Of a DNA stretch of 64,000 nucleotides, positions 1 to 13,800 are shown piece after piece. This DNA comes from Daucus carota subsp. sativus (Eukaryota; Streptophyta; Magnoliopsida; Apiales; Apiaceae): assembly GCF_001625215.2 (NCBI RefSeq), contig NC_030387.2, forward strand, positions 6,228,501 through 6,292,500. Reading direction: 5' to 3'. Numbering within the stretch: position 1 is the stretch's first letter; every line of letters begins with the position of its first letter. The notes beneath the pieces were generated by a model. The model made no database searches. It was not told the DNA's origin and was given only the letters and a program-made list of their open reading frames with translations. Made by a program: the position numbers and the translations under genes.

Positions 1-961
1 CTGATGATTCTATTTGAAATCATTGTTTTTATATTATCCTCCACAATACATTACCCATGTTGTGGAGATTCTAATTTTACAAGATTTCCATTCTTTGTAA
101 CCGGAATCCTCAACAAGTAAAATTTTTACCATGGTAGATAAGATATTTAAACTTTTCATATATACTCACTTTAAAAAATCCTCCGATTAATATGCTGACT
201 TAAACTTTAAACGAGGATACAAAAGCTAAGTTACAGTCTTATTGAAACTGGATTTTCTAGTAGTACTGTTCCTTCTAGACTGAATATTTCAAGAAAGCTG
301 GAATCTTGTAAAGAAAAGGTAATATTAATAAGGTAAGTTAGTTGTGTACCAACTATGAACATATAACGTTATTCCCTCTGTTCTAATATACATACCAGCC
401 CTAACTATCAACATGAAATTGACTCGCTATAAGTTTCCATTTGATTTGTTTTGTAAGAAATTCTACCTTTCTGAATTGTGTAATTGGCGCATGTATCATT
501 TATATAATAAAATGTGTTCATAAGTAGAATCAGTTGAAAATATATTAGAACTCGCTTTAAAAATGTTTTAAGTTAACTTTCAACTGTTAAAATAGGACAT
601 CTGTTATATAATATTGTTTAAAAGTTAGTCGCTGCCATGAAACATTGAACTTTAAAAACGGCTCTATGCAAGGACACTCGAATTTTATCTATTGTCAAAT
701 ACATAATTTACTGTAAAAGTGTTTAGTAACGAGCCAGTCTTATAACTATAGCTTCACAATCTTAAGCTCAAATTAGAACCAACACTTGAATGTAATATGC
801 CGATACAATAACACTAGCTTCTAAATTTTAGCAATCGTAATCAGGTGTAGTGACCACAATTATCAACTGAGAATGAAGGACCTTATAAAGTTAACTATAA
901 ATGCAACTTATACTTGAAATAAGCAGCATCCTGCCTCACTGATCTTGCTTATTTTTGTTAG
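1..961. other. Intron of the myosin XI gene (or upstream DNA)
   Basis: AT-rich sequence with no exon that I can recognise. It ends in a good acceptor (AG at 960-961) for the first visible myosin exon. The roughly 45 N-terminal residues of a class XI myosin (SH3-like region) are not encoded here, so the first exon(s) should lie left of the window. Confidence 0.6.
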
Positions 962-3900
962 ATTGTTGCCAAGTTATCAACACTATATCCAAAGGATATG
1001 GAAGCACCTGCTGGTGGTGTGGATGACATGACAAAACTCTCATATTTGCATGAACCTGGAGTCCTGCAAAATCTGAGAATTAGATATGAGCTGAATGAAA
1101 TATACGTAAGCATTTCAGCATACGTACATTGTGACACATATATCTGTAGTTTATATACCCCGAGATTGCAGTAATATGTATCTCTTAATTTTTTTATTAA
1201 TGACAGACTTACACTGGAAATATTTTGATTGCAATTAATCCATTTCAAAGATTGCCTCATATCTATGATGCACACATGATGGAACAATACAAGGGAGCAC
1301 CATTTGGTGAACTAAATCCTCATGTTTTTGCAGTTGCTGATGTGGCATACAGGTTATCTACATGCCAATACAGATATTGGTACTCTCAGAAATTTGTTAT
1401 GTTTTGTCTGAATACTGATTAAGATCTGCTTATAAAATAGGGCAATGATTAATGAGAAAAAGAGCAACTCAATTCTAGTCAGTGGTGAAAGTGGTGCAGG
1501 AAAAACTGAGACTACAAAAATGCTTATGCGGTTCCTTGCCTATTTGGGTGGGCGGGCGGCTACTGAAGGACGTACAGTTGAACAACAAGTCCTTGAAGTA
1601 TGATTTGATCCTCTGAGAGTTACGTATATTCAAGTGTTTTGAAAAATAATACTAATCAATTTTAATGCAGTCTAATCCGGTTCTTGAAGCATTTGGCAAT
1701 GCTAAGACTGTCAGAAATAACAACTCCAGGTGCAATATGATTAGTTGTTGACATAAAAAACCGTCTAGTTTCTCATGTATTTCCCCACATTTCTCGCCAA
1801 CCAAGTTATTTGTTATTATAATGAAAGAATGGACAAGTAATAATTATTAGTAGACCAAATTCAATCTAATGTATGGGATTTTTCTACTTTAATCACAGTA
1901 TCCTGCTATCAATTTATGTCTTTCATGTTTAATATTGTACTATGCTGCAGTCGCTTTGGTAAATTTGTTGAGATCCAGTTTGATACATATGGTAGAATAT
2001 CTGGAGCAGCCATCAGGACTTACCTTTTGGAGAGGTCCCGTGTTTGCCAAATCAGCGATCCAGAACGCAACTACCACTGCTTTTACCTTCTTTGTGCTGC
2101 ACCGCAGGAGGTTGATTCCTGCTGCTTTGACCTGCTTTCAAATGCGTGTGAATTGATCAATGCAGTTTTCTTATATGATGCTACTAATATGTAGGAAATT
2201 GATAAATATAAGCTGGGACACCCCAAAACGTTTCACTATCTTAATCAGTCGAAATGCTATGAGTTGGTTGGTGTAAGTGATGCCCGTGACTATCTAGCCA
2301 CTAGAAGAGCAATGGATATTGTTGGAATAGGTGAAAAGGATCAGGTACAACCTTTTAATTTCCATTATTTTACTTTCTCAAAACTTAATTATGGATTTAT
2401 CTGGGGGAAATGTCTTCTTCTCTGCTTCACTGTGTTCAGGAAGCAATTTTTAGGGTTGTTGCTGCAATTCTTCATCTTGGTAACATTGACTTTTCCAAGG
2501 GAAAGGAAGCTGATTCATCAGTCCTTAAAGATGACAAATCGAAATTTCATTTGAAAATGACTGCAGAACTTCTAATGTACGTGCAAGGGTGAAATCACCT
2601 ATTTTATTATCATGATGTCATCAACATCATCACCATAAGATAAGCACCATTATATTTATCCTTTGTCCATGGACATGTTATGATATTTTAGGTGTGAAGC
2701 TGAGGGATTAGAAGATGCATTATGTAAACGAGTGATGATCACTCCTGAAGAAGTTATAAAGCGAAGTCTTGATCCACTTAGTGCAGCTGTCAGCAGAGAT
2801 GGCTTAGCTAAGACACTATATTCTCGATTGTTTGACTGGTAACTCCCTTTCTTAATTGTTCAGTAACCACAAAGAATTTTTGCATTTCACTTGATAAAAT
2901 TTGATTGTGGTCTTACAACAGTGCATACTATCATCATCTGAATCAGGTGCAGGACCATATGATTCTCGTTCTCTTCAGTATATAAGTTCATAATTGTTAG
3001 TACTTAGTATTGCTCTTTACAGAAAAAAAAAATAGCTTTGGAGTGAAAGGTATCTAGTAAACAGAAAGAGTAGCACAATTTAAATGGATGTCAAATACTT
3101 GTTATGCTGACATTATTCTAGATCTAGGCAAGCACAGATAAAATGTTTGGTTGTGCACAATAATCAGCCTTATATAATTTTTAGCACAAGTTTTGAAGAA
3201 GATAGCTGATCATGTACTTTAGGATTAGATAAACCGGAAATGGACAACTATTTTTATCCAGTCTTGGTAAGTATAAATTAAGTAGCAAACAAATGTAAAC
3301 CTGGCCCAAAGGCCATATATGCTGGTTCTTCTTTCTGTCATGTTCTCTTTTATACTTTTCTGTGCTTCAGAATCTGATACTTTCTGTTTTCTGTCGTTGT
3401 TTCATCTGGGACACTACTTCTAATACTCCTAGGTTGGTAGATAAGATTAATCACTCAATCGGACAAGATTCTGCATCAATTTCATTGATAGGGGTGCTTG
3501 ACATTTATGGGTTCGAAAGCTTCAAGAATAACAGGTCAGAAACTAAGACTGGTGATGAAAAATATGAAGAATATATAGTTTGATGTATATAACATATCAA
3601 GACAGATATTTAATGTGGGTTTAATTGTCTCCTATGACATTATATGGTTTTCAGCTTTGAACAATTTTGCATTAACTTCACAAATGAGAAGCTGCAGCAA
3701 CACTTTAACCAGGTAGCTTAATATATTTTGACAATTTAAGTGTGATCGGCTGTTTCCATGATAATTAATTATCGCATGTAAACATACAGCATGTATTCAA
3801 GATGGAGCAAGAAGAATATACGAAGGAGGCAATAGATTGGAGCTACATTGAATTTGTTGATAACCAAGATGTCTTGGATCTCATTGAAAAGGTTAATAGT

Positions 3901-6543
3901 ATTCTTTGTTTATTCTTCTTCTTAGAATTTAGTCCTGTCCTAATGTATGTGATAAGTAATTTAACCTTGGAGCGAGTCACTATAAAGAAAAACATTATAT
4001 TCTGCCTAAAAGTTATGTACTAATTTAGAGGATTTCTTAGTTCCAGGCTTAAATGAATTTAACCAGCTCATGATTTTGACGTGATATGTTCACAAACATC
4101 ATTGTCGTTTTTACAAATGAGAGTACTACTTTTTACACTATAAGCATCTCAGGCTTGTTTGGTGGAAGCTACCAGTGATGATGCTACACAAACTTGTGTA
4201 TTACTCCCAATTTGTAAAGTAATTCCGTATTTAATCTTAAGTTAGTGTCTAGTATTTTTATTTGAAATAATTATTGATGTAGTAGCATATATAGGTTCTG
4301 CATATTGTTGTATCGACATGAATTTGCTGTAGCAACCTATTTGTTGTCACTTATACTACATATTAGCATATACATGTGAAACAGAGCCATTATTTGAATT
4401 TAATTATTTGTCACTAAGTTCTTAATATTCAAATATCAGCAACAATGGCTTGCTGGTATCAAGAAATTGGTTGTGCAGTAGTGTTTTGTCCATATGTGCT
4501 TAGAACTTTATAACTCTGATTAGGGCCTCAGTGATGTATTCTCAGATTAACGATTACTGTATATTAATATGTACATGTAATTAGTAATTTGAATGTTCTA
4601 ATCAACAAAGAATGGATACTACTTCTACTTCAAAAAAAAAAAGCTTGGCTGGTTTTACTGATAGTTGTTTGCTCATCATTCTCAACTCCCTCAAGCTATT
4701 TTATTTAGTACTGTGAATCAACCACTTTGTATTTATGCATATCTTGCTATATAATATTTGAAATATTCAAAAAAAAATACCTGTCATTTACAAATGGGTG
4801 TTTGTGTATGGGATTTAATAATCTGAATATACTTGTTGGTACCTAGGGGAAATCTGAATAAAAAGAAGGGAAAAAAGGGTTTAACATTTCTGATTGCTAG
4901 CTAGCTAATAATATGATCAAATAGCTTTTACCATTTATTGATTCAAAATCAAAAATTTAATATCTATTTATCCCTTCAATTAACCATACAAAGATTCATT
5001 GTTTTAGTCATCGTTTTCAGAGTTCGAAATGTATTTCTGCAGCACTCCTAAAGAGGGGTGTTATTTTCATAGTTTATGGTGAAAAGTCCAAAATGAAGTG
5101 TACAACACTGAAGGAGTTGATGACTTATTATGTATGAAATTGTCTGAAAATATTGGACTATTGAAATTATTATTAGAATTGTTGAAGTTCTAGTAGAGAA
5201 GTCTTAAACTTTGATCGGTAATTTCTTTACATTTCAGATAATTCATCTCCGAAAGACAATTGAGAGTAACCACATTTAACTATCTAGCTACATGAGGTTT
5301 TGGGTATTTCGAGGAATGAGCAAATATTAAAATAAGAAAAAATGCTTCCTCAAAGTGTATACTGGTTTTTACAATGTAATGAAGCTAAATGTTTTTTTTT
5401 ATCTTGTTGTGTAATACCGCTGAGGAGTATACCATACTTGTTCTATTATTGAGTAATAATTTTTCATAATCAGTGTTAAAAGAAATGTTGCCATTAGTTA
5501 AGTGTTCCCCTTTACCATTTTCTCTGGCAGAAACCTGGAGGTATCATAGCTCTTCTTGATGAAGCCTGGTATAGTACTTCCATCCCGTTTACTGATTCTA
5601 TTGGATTTCTATTATAAATGGGTGCACGGCTTTTTAGAATGCTGTTGAGATCTTCTACTACAGTATTCCTGTTCTAGTGAAATGTCATCTACTCCCTTGC
5701 TCATTTTTGACTCTGAGATTCTTGCGTCGAGTGTACTAATGCTCACTTGAAGATCATTTACTTGTTTTTTCTGCTTCCAGTATGTTCCCCAAGTCAACTC
5801 ATGAAACATTTTCTAACAAGCTCTATACAACTTTTAAGAATAACAAGCGTTTTGTCAAGCCAAAATTGTCTCGCACAGATTTCTCAATTGCGCATTATGC
5901 TGGAGAGGTATGTTTATTGCCAAAACATTCTGTATGTCTATTTTAGATTTCATTAAGCTTCATCAATATATTTCAAATCTTTAAGATCTATATAGCTTCA
6001 TCTATAGTTTTGCTCAGGTACAATACCAATCGGAGCAGTTTCTTGACAAAAATAAAGATTATGTGGTTCCTGAACATCAAGATCTCTTGAGTGCCTCCAA
6101 ATGTTATTTTGTACAAGGGCTTTTCCCTCCAGTACCTGAAGAGAACACCAAATCTTCCAATAAGTCTGCCAAATTTTCTTCAATTGGTTCACGTTTTAAG
6201 GTATATGTTATATTGAGGATTGTACTAAAACAGTTTAGTAACTTTAAACTGGTATATAACTAATGTGATAGGCAATACTTTTACATACATATCAAATTTG
6301 AAAGAAAATAATATGTGCTCATGCAGAAATTCAAAAATCTGACAACCATACCAGGTTCTTAGCTTATGTCATTATTATCCAACTTTACAGCTACAACTGC
6401 ATCAATTGATGGAGACATTAAATGCTACAGAGCCTCACTACATTAGATGCGTAAAGCCAAATAATCTTCTTAAACCCGGTGCATTTGAAAACGCTAATAT
6501 CATGCAGCAATTGCGTTGTGGCGTAAGTACATTTTAATAGCAG

Positions 6544-6582
<39 letters not shown>

Positions 6583-7779
6583 TGTGTTGTGTTGCTAATT
6601 GCTGTCCTTTTAGGGTGTTTTAGAGGCAATAAGAATAAGTTGTGCTGGATACCCTACTCGTCGACCTTTCTTTGAGTTCATAAACAGATTTGGAATTCTT
6701 GCACCTGAGTTCTTGGTAGGAAAGTAAGTGGCTCAATCTAATTTCTGATGGAGGTCAAAGTTTTACACATTGTTAACTTAACTTTGTGGTCAAACCAATA
6801 TGTGATCATTCTGAAGTTTTCCGGAACAAATGTATTTGTTGCAGTTATGATGAAAAGGTTGCATGCAGAAAGATCCTAGAAAAGAAGGGACTCAAAGGCT
6901 TCCAGGTAATGACATTAATATATTCATTTCCATAGGTTATCAATATTTTTAGGCACTGAAAAAAGACTACAGCTGACCACTGCCACTAATATAAGACACG
7001 AGATGCTGTAGCTACTTTTAGCATATTTGAAATTGGGAGGATTTTGTGAATGTAGTACATCTTAGCTTACATACAAAAATACTGGTTTTGTGCCGGAACT
7101 AATCATTAATATAAGGTGCAACTTAAAACAACAAATAGCTACATTTGTCAACTTTACTGAACATAAAATGTCTTTACAGATAGGTAAAACAAAGGTATTT
7201 TTAAGAGCTGGTCAGATGGCCGAGTTAGATGCCAGAAGAGCAGAGGTACTTAGTGATGCAGCAAATACTATACAAAGGAGAGCAAGAACACATATTGCCC
7301 GGAAGCACTTTCTAGCATTGCGAGATGCTTCCATTTGCTTACAGTCATTTTGTAGAGGTGATACATCTGGACTGTTTTACTGCTACATGTTGGATTTTTT
7401 AAAATTAAAACTTTGGTACTATTTAGTATCAAGTCACTATCAACTGTTCCTATAGTTAGAATATTATCTGGTGTTTTTGATTGTATGTGCAAGTTCTATA
7501 TATCAGTAATCTGAACATCTGATTGTTTTGCACTGAATGCTAGGTAAATTGGCTTGCAAACAATATGGGGAGATAAAATTAGAGGCAGCTTCCACAAAGG
7601 TTCAGAAGACTGTTCGCAAGCATCAGAAGTGGAAAGCCTTTAACGAACTCCGTGTCTCTGTGCTTGTTCTGCAGACAGGTTTACGCGCCATGGATGCTCG
7701 CAAGAAATTCAGAAACAAGAAGCAAGCTAAAGCTGCTACTATAATTCAGGTTCAACGGTTCATGCAGTTATACAGTCTA

Positions 7780-7814
<35 letters not shown>

Positions 7815-10800
7815 TGTCTTGTTAAAATTGAATTTAAGATCTGAAACAAGCAATTTGGCTACCTAGGCTCGGTGGCGTCGTTATGAAGCTTCGTCACGTT
7901 ATAAAAAACTCAAGAGAGGATTAATAACTACTCAATGCAGATGGAGGGGGATACTTGCCAAAAGACAGCTTCGGAAGCTTAAAATGGTAGAGCATGGATA
8001 CTCTTGTGCATTCATGAAATATAATCACATTCAGATATAGACTACAACCTTACTAAAGTACGAGTGAAATTGTTTGTTGCATTCGTTAACTGGGTAAATG
8101 TTTAGAGTGCCTGTTGATTAAAGAAACTTTAGTATTCTAGTTTTGCAAGGTCTTGAGTCCCAATTATGTCCGACAGATTGCACCTAGCTACCAAGAATAT
8201 AAGTTGTTTCTTTGTTCAGCTGGTATATCGTTCCCCCGTACTTATTGTAGCTGTATTTGTGCATGTGTTTGCTCCATAATTTGATGCATGAAACTTCAAT
8301 GTAGAGATAATTATAACATATAATATTAAGTCCATTTTCCGCCAGCAGAAGTTTATACATCACATATCTTCATACCCATATAATGTTTTTCCTTATATTA
8401 AACATCCTTATCAATCACGTGTACTGAAGATAATGAATTTTTTTCTAACTCCAGTACATAATATCTGGACGTAAGTTTATTTTTTCTTTTTGATATTTTA
8501 GTATACTTTCACATCCATGTCTTTTCTGTGACAATCAATATGATTTTTGCCTATTTGAAGGCAGCAAGGGACACAGGTTTACTAAAGGAGGCAAAGGATA
8601 AGCTTGAAAAACAATTGGAGGAACTCACATGGCGTCTTCAGCTGGAAAAACGTTTGAGGGTAAATTATCTGGCGACAAATTAATTACTGGTGGTACAATC
8701 TTATAAATAAATCATGATTTAATATCGAATTGACAAGTACTTCATATTATTATGTGTCAGTTGTTTTTTAATTTAGTGTTTTGGTCCTGACAGTGGAGAA
8801 TATAAATATCCTTGTTTTATTCCTATTTTTAAAATGTAATATAATGTTTGCAGACCGACTTGGAAGAAGCAAAACAACAAGAAACAGCAAAGTTGCAGAA
8901 TATTGTTGAAACTTTGCGGAAACAAGTTGATGAAACAAATGCATTGCTTGTCAAGGAAAAAGAAGCTGCTCGAAAGGCAATTGAAGAAGCTCCTCCCGTA
9001 ATCAAGGAAAAAGAAGTTTTTGTTCAAGATACCAAGCAGATTGAATCTTTAACTTCAGAAGTCGATAATTTAAAGGTAAGCCTGTATATAATGTGAAATT
9101 GTTTCAATTACAGAAGATAACATATTCACAAATATCATGAAAAATGAAGGGTATGATTCTTTGTCCATGATGAGGTGGAATGCTGAGTTTTAAAATTGAC
9201 ACTAATGTTAAATATTGCTTCCAAAGATGGCTGTTATTGATCCACTCTAAAAATGGGCTTTCGATGGAAAAGGGTAGTGCTTAAAAATCAAATATAGATG
9301 ATTGAGTCAAATCTTCCTCCAAACACCTTATGGGTTTAGGAGATGCGTAATATTTAGCAACGCCTCCATTACTGAACCCACTGGTCATAATGCAGTCCCC
9401 AACTTCAACTTAATCCCCAGCATCCTTTAGTTACTCCTGGTTTATTTGTTGACCTTTACAGTTTGTCGTTCTGTAAAACTATGTAGTCACTTAAATTAAA
9501 CTTTGGCCCCAAAGCCAAGTGAATAGTAATTTATCAGCTTTCTCCGTCGGTGTAAAATCCTATATGTAGATGTCGGGGCTAAAGGCAACCCTATCTCATG
9601 GCAAAGATCACGGGTTCATGTCCTCGTCTTCTCCTTTGCGCATATAAAACTTTGGTTACATGGATTTTTTTGCGATGCATGATTAACTTATAATATTTAA
9701 AATTTAGTAACATAGTACTGATTGTAATATTTAATATTGTTTTAGAAGTGAATTTCTATAATAAATCTTAATAAATAAGTTTATTAATAGGTTCATTAAA
9801 TGATTTTTTAAATTTTCAATCCTTTAACATATATAAAAACTCCCTTGTCCCCCTAGGTTCTTTACCTTGGGACGGGAGCTTGACACTCGTTTTAAAGTTC
9901 CTATAAAGTATAGTTTCACAAATTATTTTAATTTTTTTTCTCTTCTGAATAAAAATTTAATATTTACATATTCATATAGAAGAAGAAAAAAATTTTAAAA
10001 AAAATTATATGCACCTTAAAATGCGTGTCAATCAATGCAATAAAACTGTAAAAAAAATAAGAGGGGCGGAGGGATTATAAATAGGCCCGAGTGATACGTA
10101 TAATTATAATGTTTCAATATTTTTTATTAGTTAATATAGATTAGACTTGTTATTCTATATTTTAAAATAAGAGGGTTTTTAATCGGCCATATACCGACCG
10201 ACTGACCGATCAAAACTTTTAATGTATCGCCTGTAATTGTATAGATACGGGGAAAATTAATTCATTCATCCCTGAACTACAGGCCGTTTATGGTTTAGGT
10301 CCCCGAACTAAAATATCCAATTTTTTGATGCCTAAACTTTAAAAAATCTGATTCAAGTCCCTCCGTCAAAATTTGACTAACGGCTGTTAGTCAATGTTGA
10401 GGTGGAAATTGATAAAATAAAAGAAAAAAATACGAAAAATCAAACTCCGCGGATTGAAGTGAAATCTTGATATGTAAATCTACGAGTGATTTTAAAACAC
10501 GGGTGGTTAAATTTTTTTATTTCGAGTTCACTAACGTATAGAAATCTGCACTTTAAGCTCAAGAACACAAAAACACGAAGGAACAAAAACTTACTAAGAT
10601 GCAGATTTTTATACGTCCTCGAAATCGGAAATTTTCACCACCTGTGTTCTTGAAATCTTTCGTAGATTAACATATCAAAAATTTTATTTATATCAGTGAA
10701 GTTTTGATTTTGAATGTTTTTAATTATTATTTTCTTTTATGTTTTTAATTTCCACGTCAGCATTGACTAACGGCCATTAGTCGAATTTTGACTGAGGGTA

Positions 10801-13800
10801 TTGAATCAGATTTTTTAAAATTTAGATATCAAAAATTTGGATTTTTAGTTCAGGGACCTAAACCATAACTGGCCTATAGTTCATGAACAAATGAATTAAT
10901 TTTCCCAATAGATATATATAGGGGCTTACTCCCCTAGAAACCAAAGTAGTCTAGAAACTAGCCTCTGGCTAATTTTTGATCATTGTTATAACTGTAAAAG
11001 TCACTTTTTTGTACATCTCAAATCACTATTTTTATACAATAAATCTCACAAATATAGATATATAAATATATGTATATATAACGTATATCATCATCATCTT
11101 CACTCATACTACAATGATGAACCTCTTGGCATCATTATCAACCCCTTCCACTGCTACCCGCCGTCACCTACAACCACGATTGGCCTATTGCCGCTTGCCA
11201 CCATAACTTGCCTGACTATTAGCCACCAGCCACCATCACACACCTCATTTCATCGCTTGCTACCATGATGGACCTCCTACAACTATAATTGATCATCATT
11301 ATTGACCACCAATAGCAAACATAAATAAATTTTCTCAATATTGAAAAATAAAATTGATAATTTTACTACATTAAATGGAGTAACAAATATATAAATATAG
11401 GAACAAAGTAGCATGTAGGATGTCTCAGTTTGCAATGCACAACTGTGATAGCCTTGTGGAGGTTTTTGTACCACCTCCATAAGTTCAAGAATTGCTAGAC
11501 ATGGACGTGGGGCTTGTCCCTCACTGAGATATGTTTGATGCACTACCGAACGAGGGTCATGGAAAGGTGTTGCAAGTGCGGAAGCCTTCACTAACAAAAT
11601 CAGTCATCGTGGAAGAATCGTTGTTCCAAAGGCTGTTGGATAGAGCCTTCGCTATATGGATATAGGAATTGGAAGCTGATGTTAAAGAAATCGAAAACGA
11701 TCTCCCTAGAAGAAGCTCGAGGAGAATAGGATAGGGAGCATCCCTCAAGAGTTCACTTTCCAGAGCCCTCAAATGGCCCTAACATGCAAAATGGGGTTAA
11801 TGATGAAGGCAAGAGAAAGATAGTGGAGGAAGTTTCTTATGAGTTGCAGCGAGCAGAACCGTAAGCAAAGGTGCCCAAATTAGATTTGGGTAGTACTTCT
11901 CACAAAGATTAGTCTTGAAATCATAAAGAATATGTCCTAACAGAATCAAGAATCGTAGTTCAAGTAGAATTATGGCCTAAATGATATTCTTCTTTATGTT
12001 ATTCCTAGTTCGTTCATTAGTTGTTAGTCGATGAATCTTCTTTGAAGTGTTAGTTAGGCTCTACGTTTGTATCCGTGATTCGAAGTTTTAATATAATCTT
12101 ATGCTTGCCTATGAAAAAAAGTAATTTCACTTAACTTTGAAATAGTTTGTAAAATAAGAATCATCTATATAAAACTTTATGTGTATCACTATCACATATG
12201 AAATTTTATGATCATTGAATCAGACATACTGATAATATGACTCAAAAAATATATATTTACTATAATCCAAATAATCTCAAGGTATTTTAAATAATTAAAA
12301 TAAAACAAACATGCCATCTTATTAATCACCTTAACTTCCTATTCAAGTGGAATCTCAATTACTTTAAAAATCTATATAAATGATACGATATCAAATATTA
12401 AATATATATATTCCGTGCATTACACGGGAGATCGATTTTCTTCTTATTTTCAGTACTTCATCTTATAATTACTCTTCTGTCCCATCCATTTCGTTACACT
12501 TTCCTTTCTGGATATACCTTTCAATTCATTACATATCAAAACTTACCAAATATAGTAAAATTTTACTATATAAATATTGACTACATCCACTATTTCCCTA
12601 CATTATACTTACTTTATACATTTTGATATCAATCGGTCCCACCACTTTATCCATTTTTCTTTCTCTTTCCTACTACTTTATATATATTTTTGTAATGTCT
12701 ATGCCCAATCCATTTGTATACAACTGGGAGGGACGGAGGGACGGAGGGAGGGAGTAATATTTAAAAATAGAAAAATGTTTGATAACTTATAAAATAGTAA
12801 TTACTTTTTAGATATTTAATACAAATGTAATAATGAACATACCATCTTAATATTCTCCTAAATTTTCTATTCAAGACAATTGTTTAAACTAACAAAAAAA
12901 TCTTAACATCATTTATCACACAATCTTAGAGTCTTATTATGTTATAAATCTACGCAAGTGATAAAATAACAAAACACATCCTTTAACATATTTTGACAGA
13001 AAGAGTTGATTGCAAAATGCATCTCTTTGGTTCGGACCAATTGCACTTTGTCACCTAAACTTTAGATAATTGCACATTGCATCCTTTAACATGTTTTTTG
13101 ATGCCACATTTTGAACCCTTTTGGCCTATTTATGTCTATTTGACCTATCAGCGTGTAAATTAAAAGGGTGAAATAGACTTAAGAATTAACTAAAATGACA
13201 TTTTTTAGGTTCTTAAGTGTATTTTACCCGTTTAATTTAATTTGACACGGTGATAGGTCAATATAGCCGAAAATCAGCCAAAAGGGTTCAAAATGTGGCT
13301 AAAAGACGTTAGGGGATACATAGTGCAATTACCTAAAATATAGGTAGTAAAGTGCAGATAGTCCAAACTAAAGGGACACGTTTTTCTATTAACTCAAAAC
13401 AGAAATCATACATGTGACTGTTTATAAGATTAACCTAATGAATATATAGTTTGGCAATTATTTGAGCATAGAAGGCTTCCATGCTACATATGTTCTTTTA
13501 ACCTAGTATACCACATAATAGTCAGGCTAATTTCATATCCATTGTTTGAAAATTAGGCCTTGTTGCAGTCAGAGAAGCAAAATTCTGAAGATTTAGGACG
13601 GAAATATACTGAATCTGAAGAACGCAGCGAAGAGAGGCGCAAATTATTAGAAGAAACAGACAAGAAAGTTGATCAACTCCAGGAATCATTAAGAGGGTAA
13701 TGAAGTAATTAGCATAAATATTTTGACTACGCTTTTACTAAAATTTGGATCAAGATATATTAGTATTACCGGCTTCTCTGTGATATTTGTTTCCATACAG

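Larger units (their letters stand above)
9076..13556. other. 4.5 kb transposon-rich intron of the myosin gene
   Basis: This intron splits the coiled-coil region between AAG-ending and GCC-starting exons in phase 0. It holds at least four MITE-type insertions (listed separately), a tRNA-like stretch near 9590-9625 with a B-box-like ggttcatgtcc, and a moderately GC-rich stretch (11110-11900) with no protein I recognise. The latter ends near 12110 in an A-run, as LINE 3' ends do. No host exon is seen inside. Confidence 0.75.

Noticed and set aside
11283..11772. Two minus-strand frames in the large myosin intron
   Set aside because: No recognisable domain, no retroelement motif, and the region looks like a decayed repeat.
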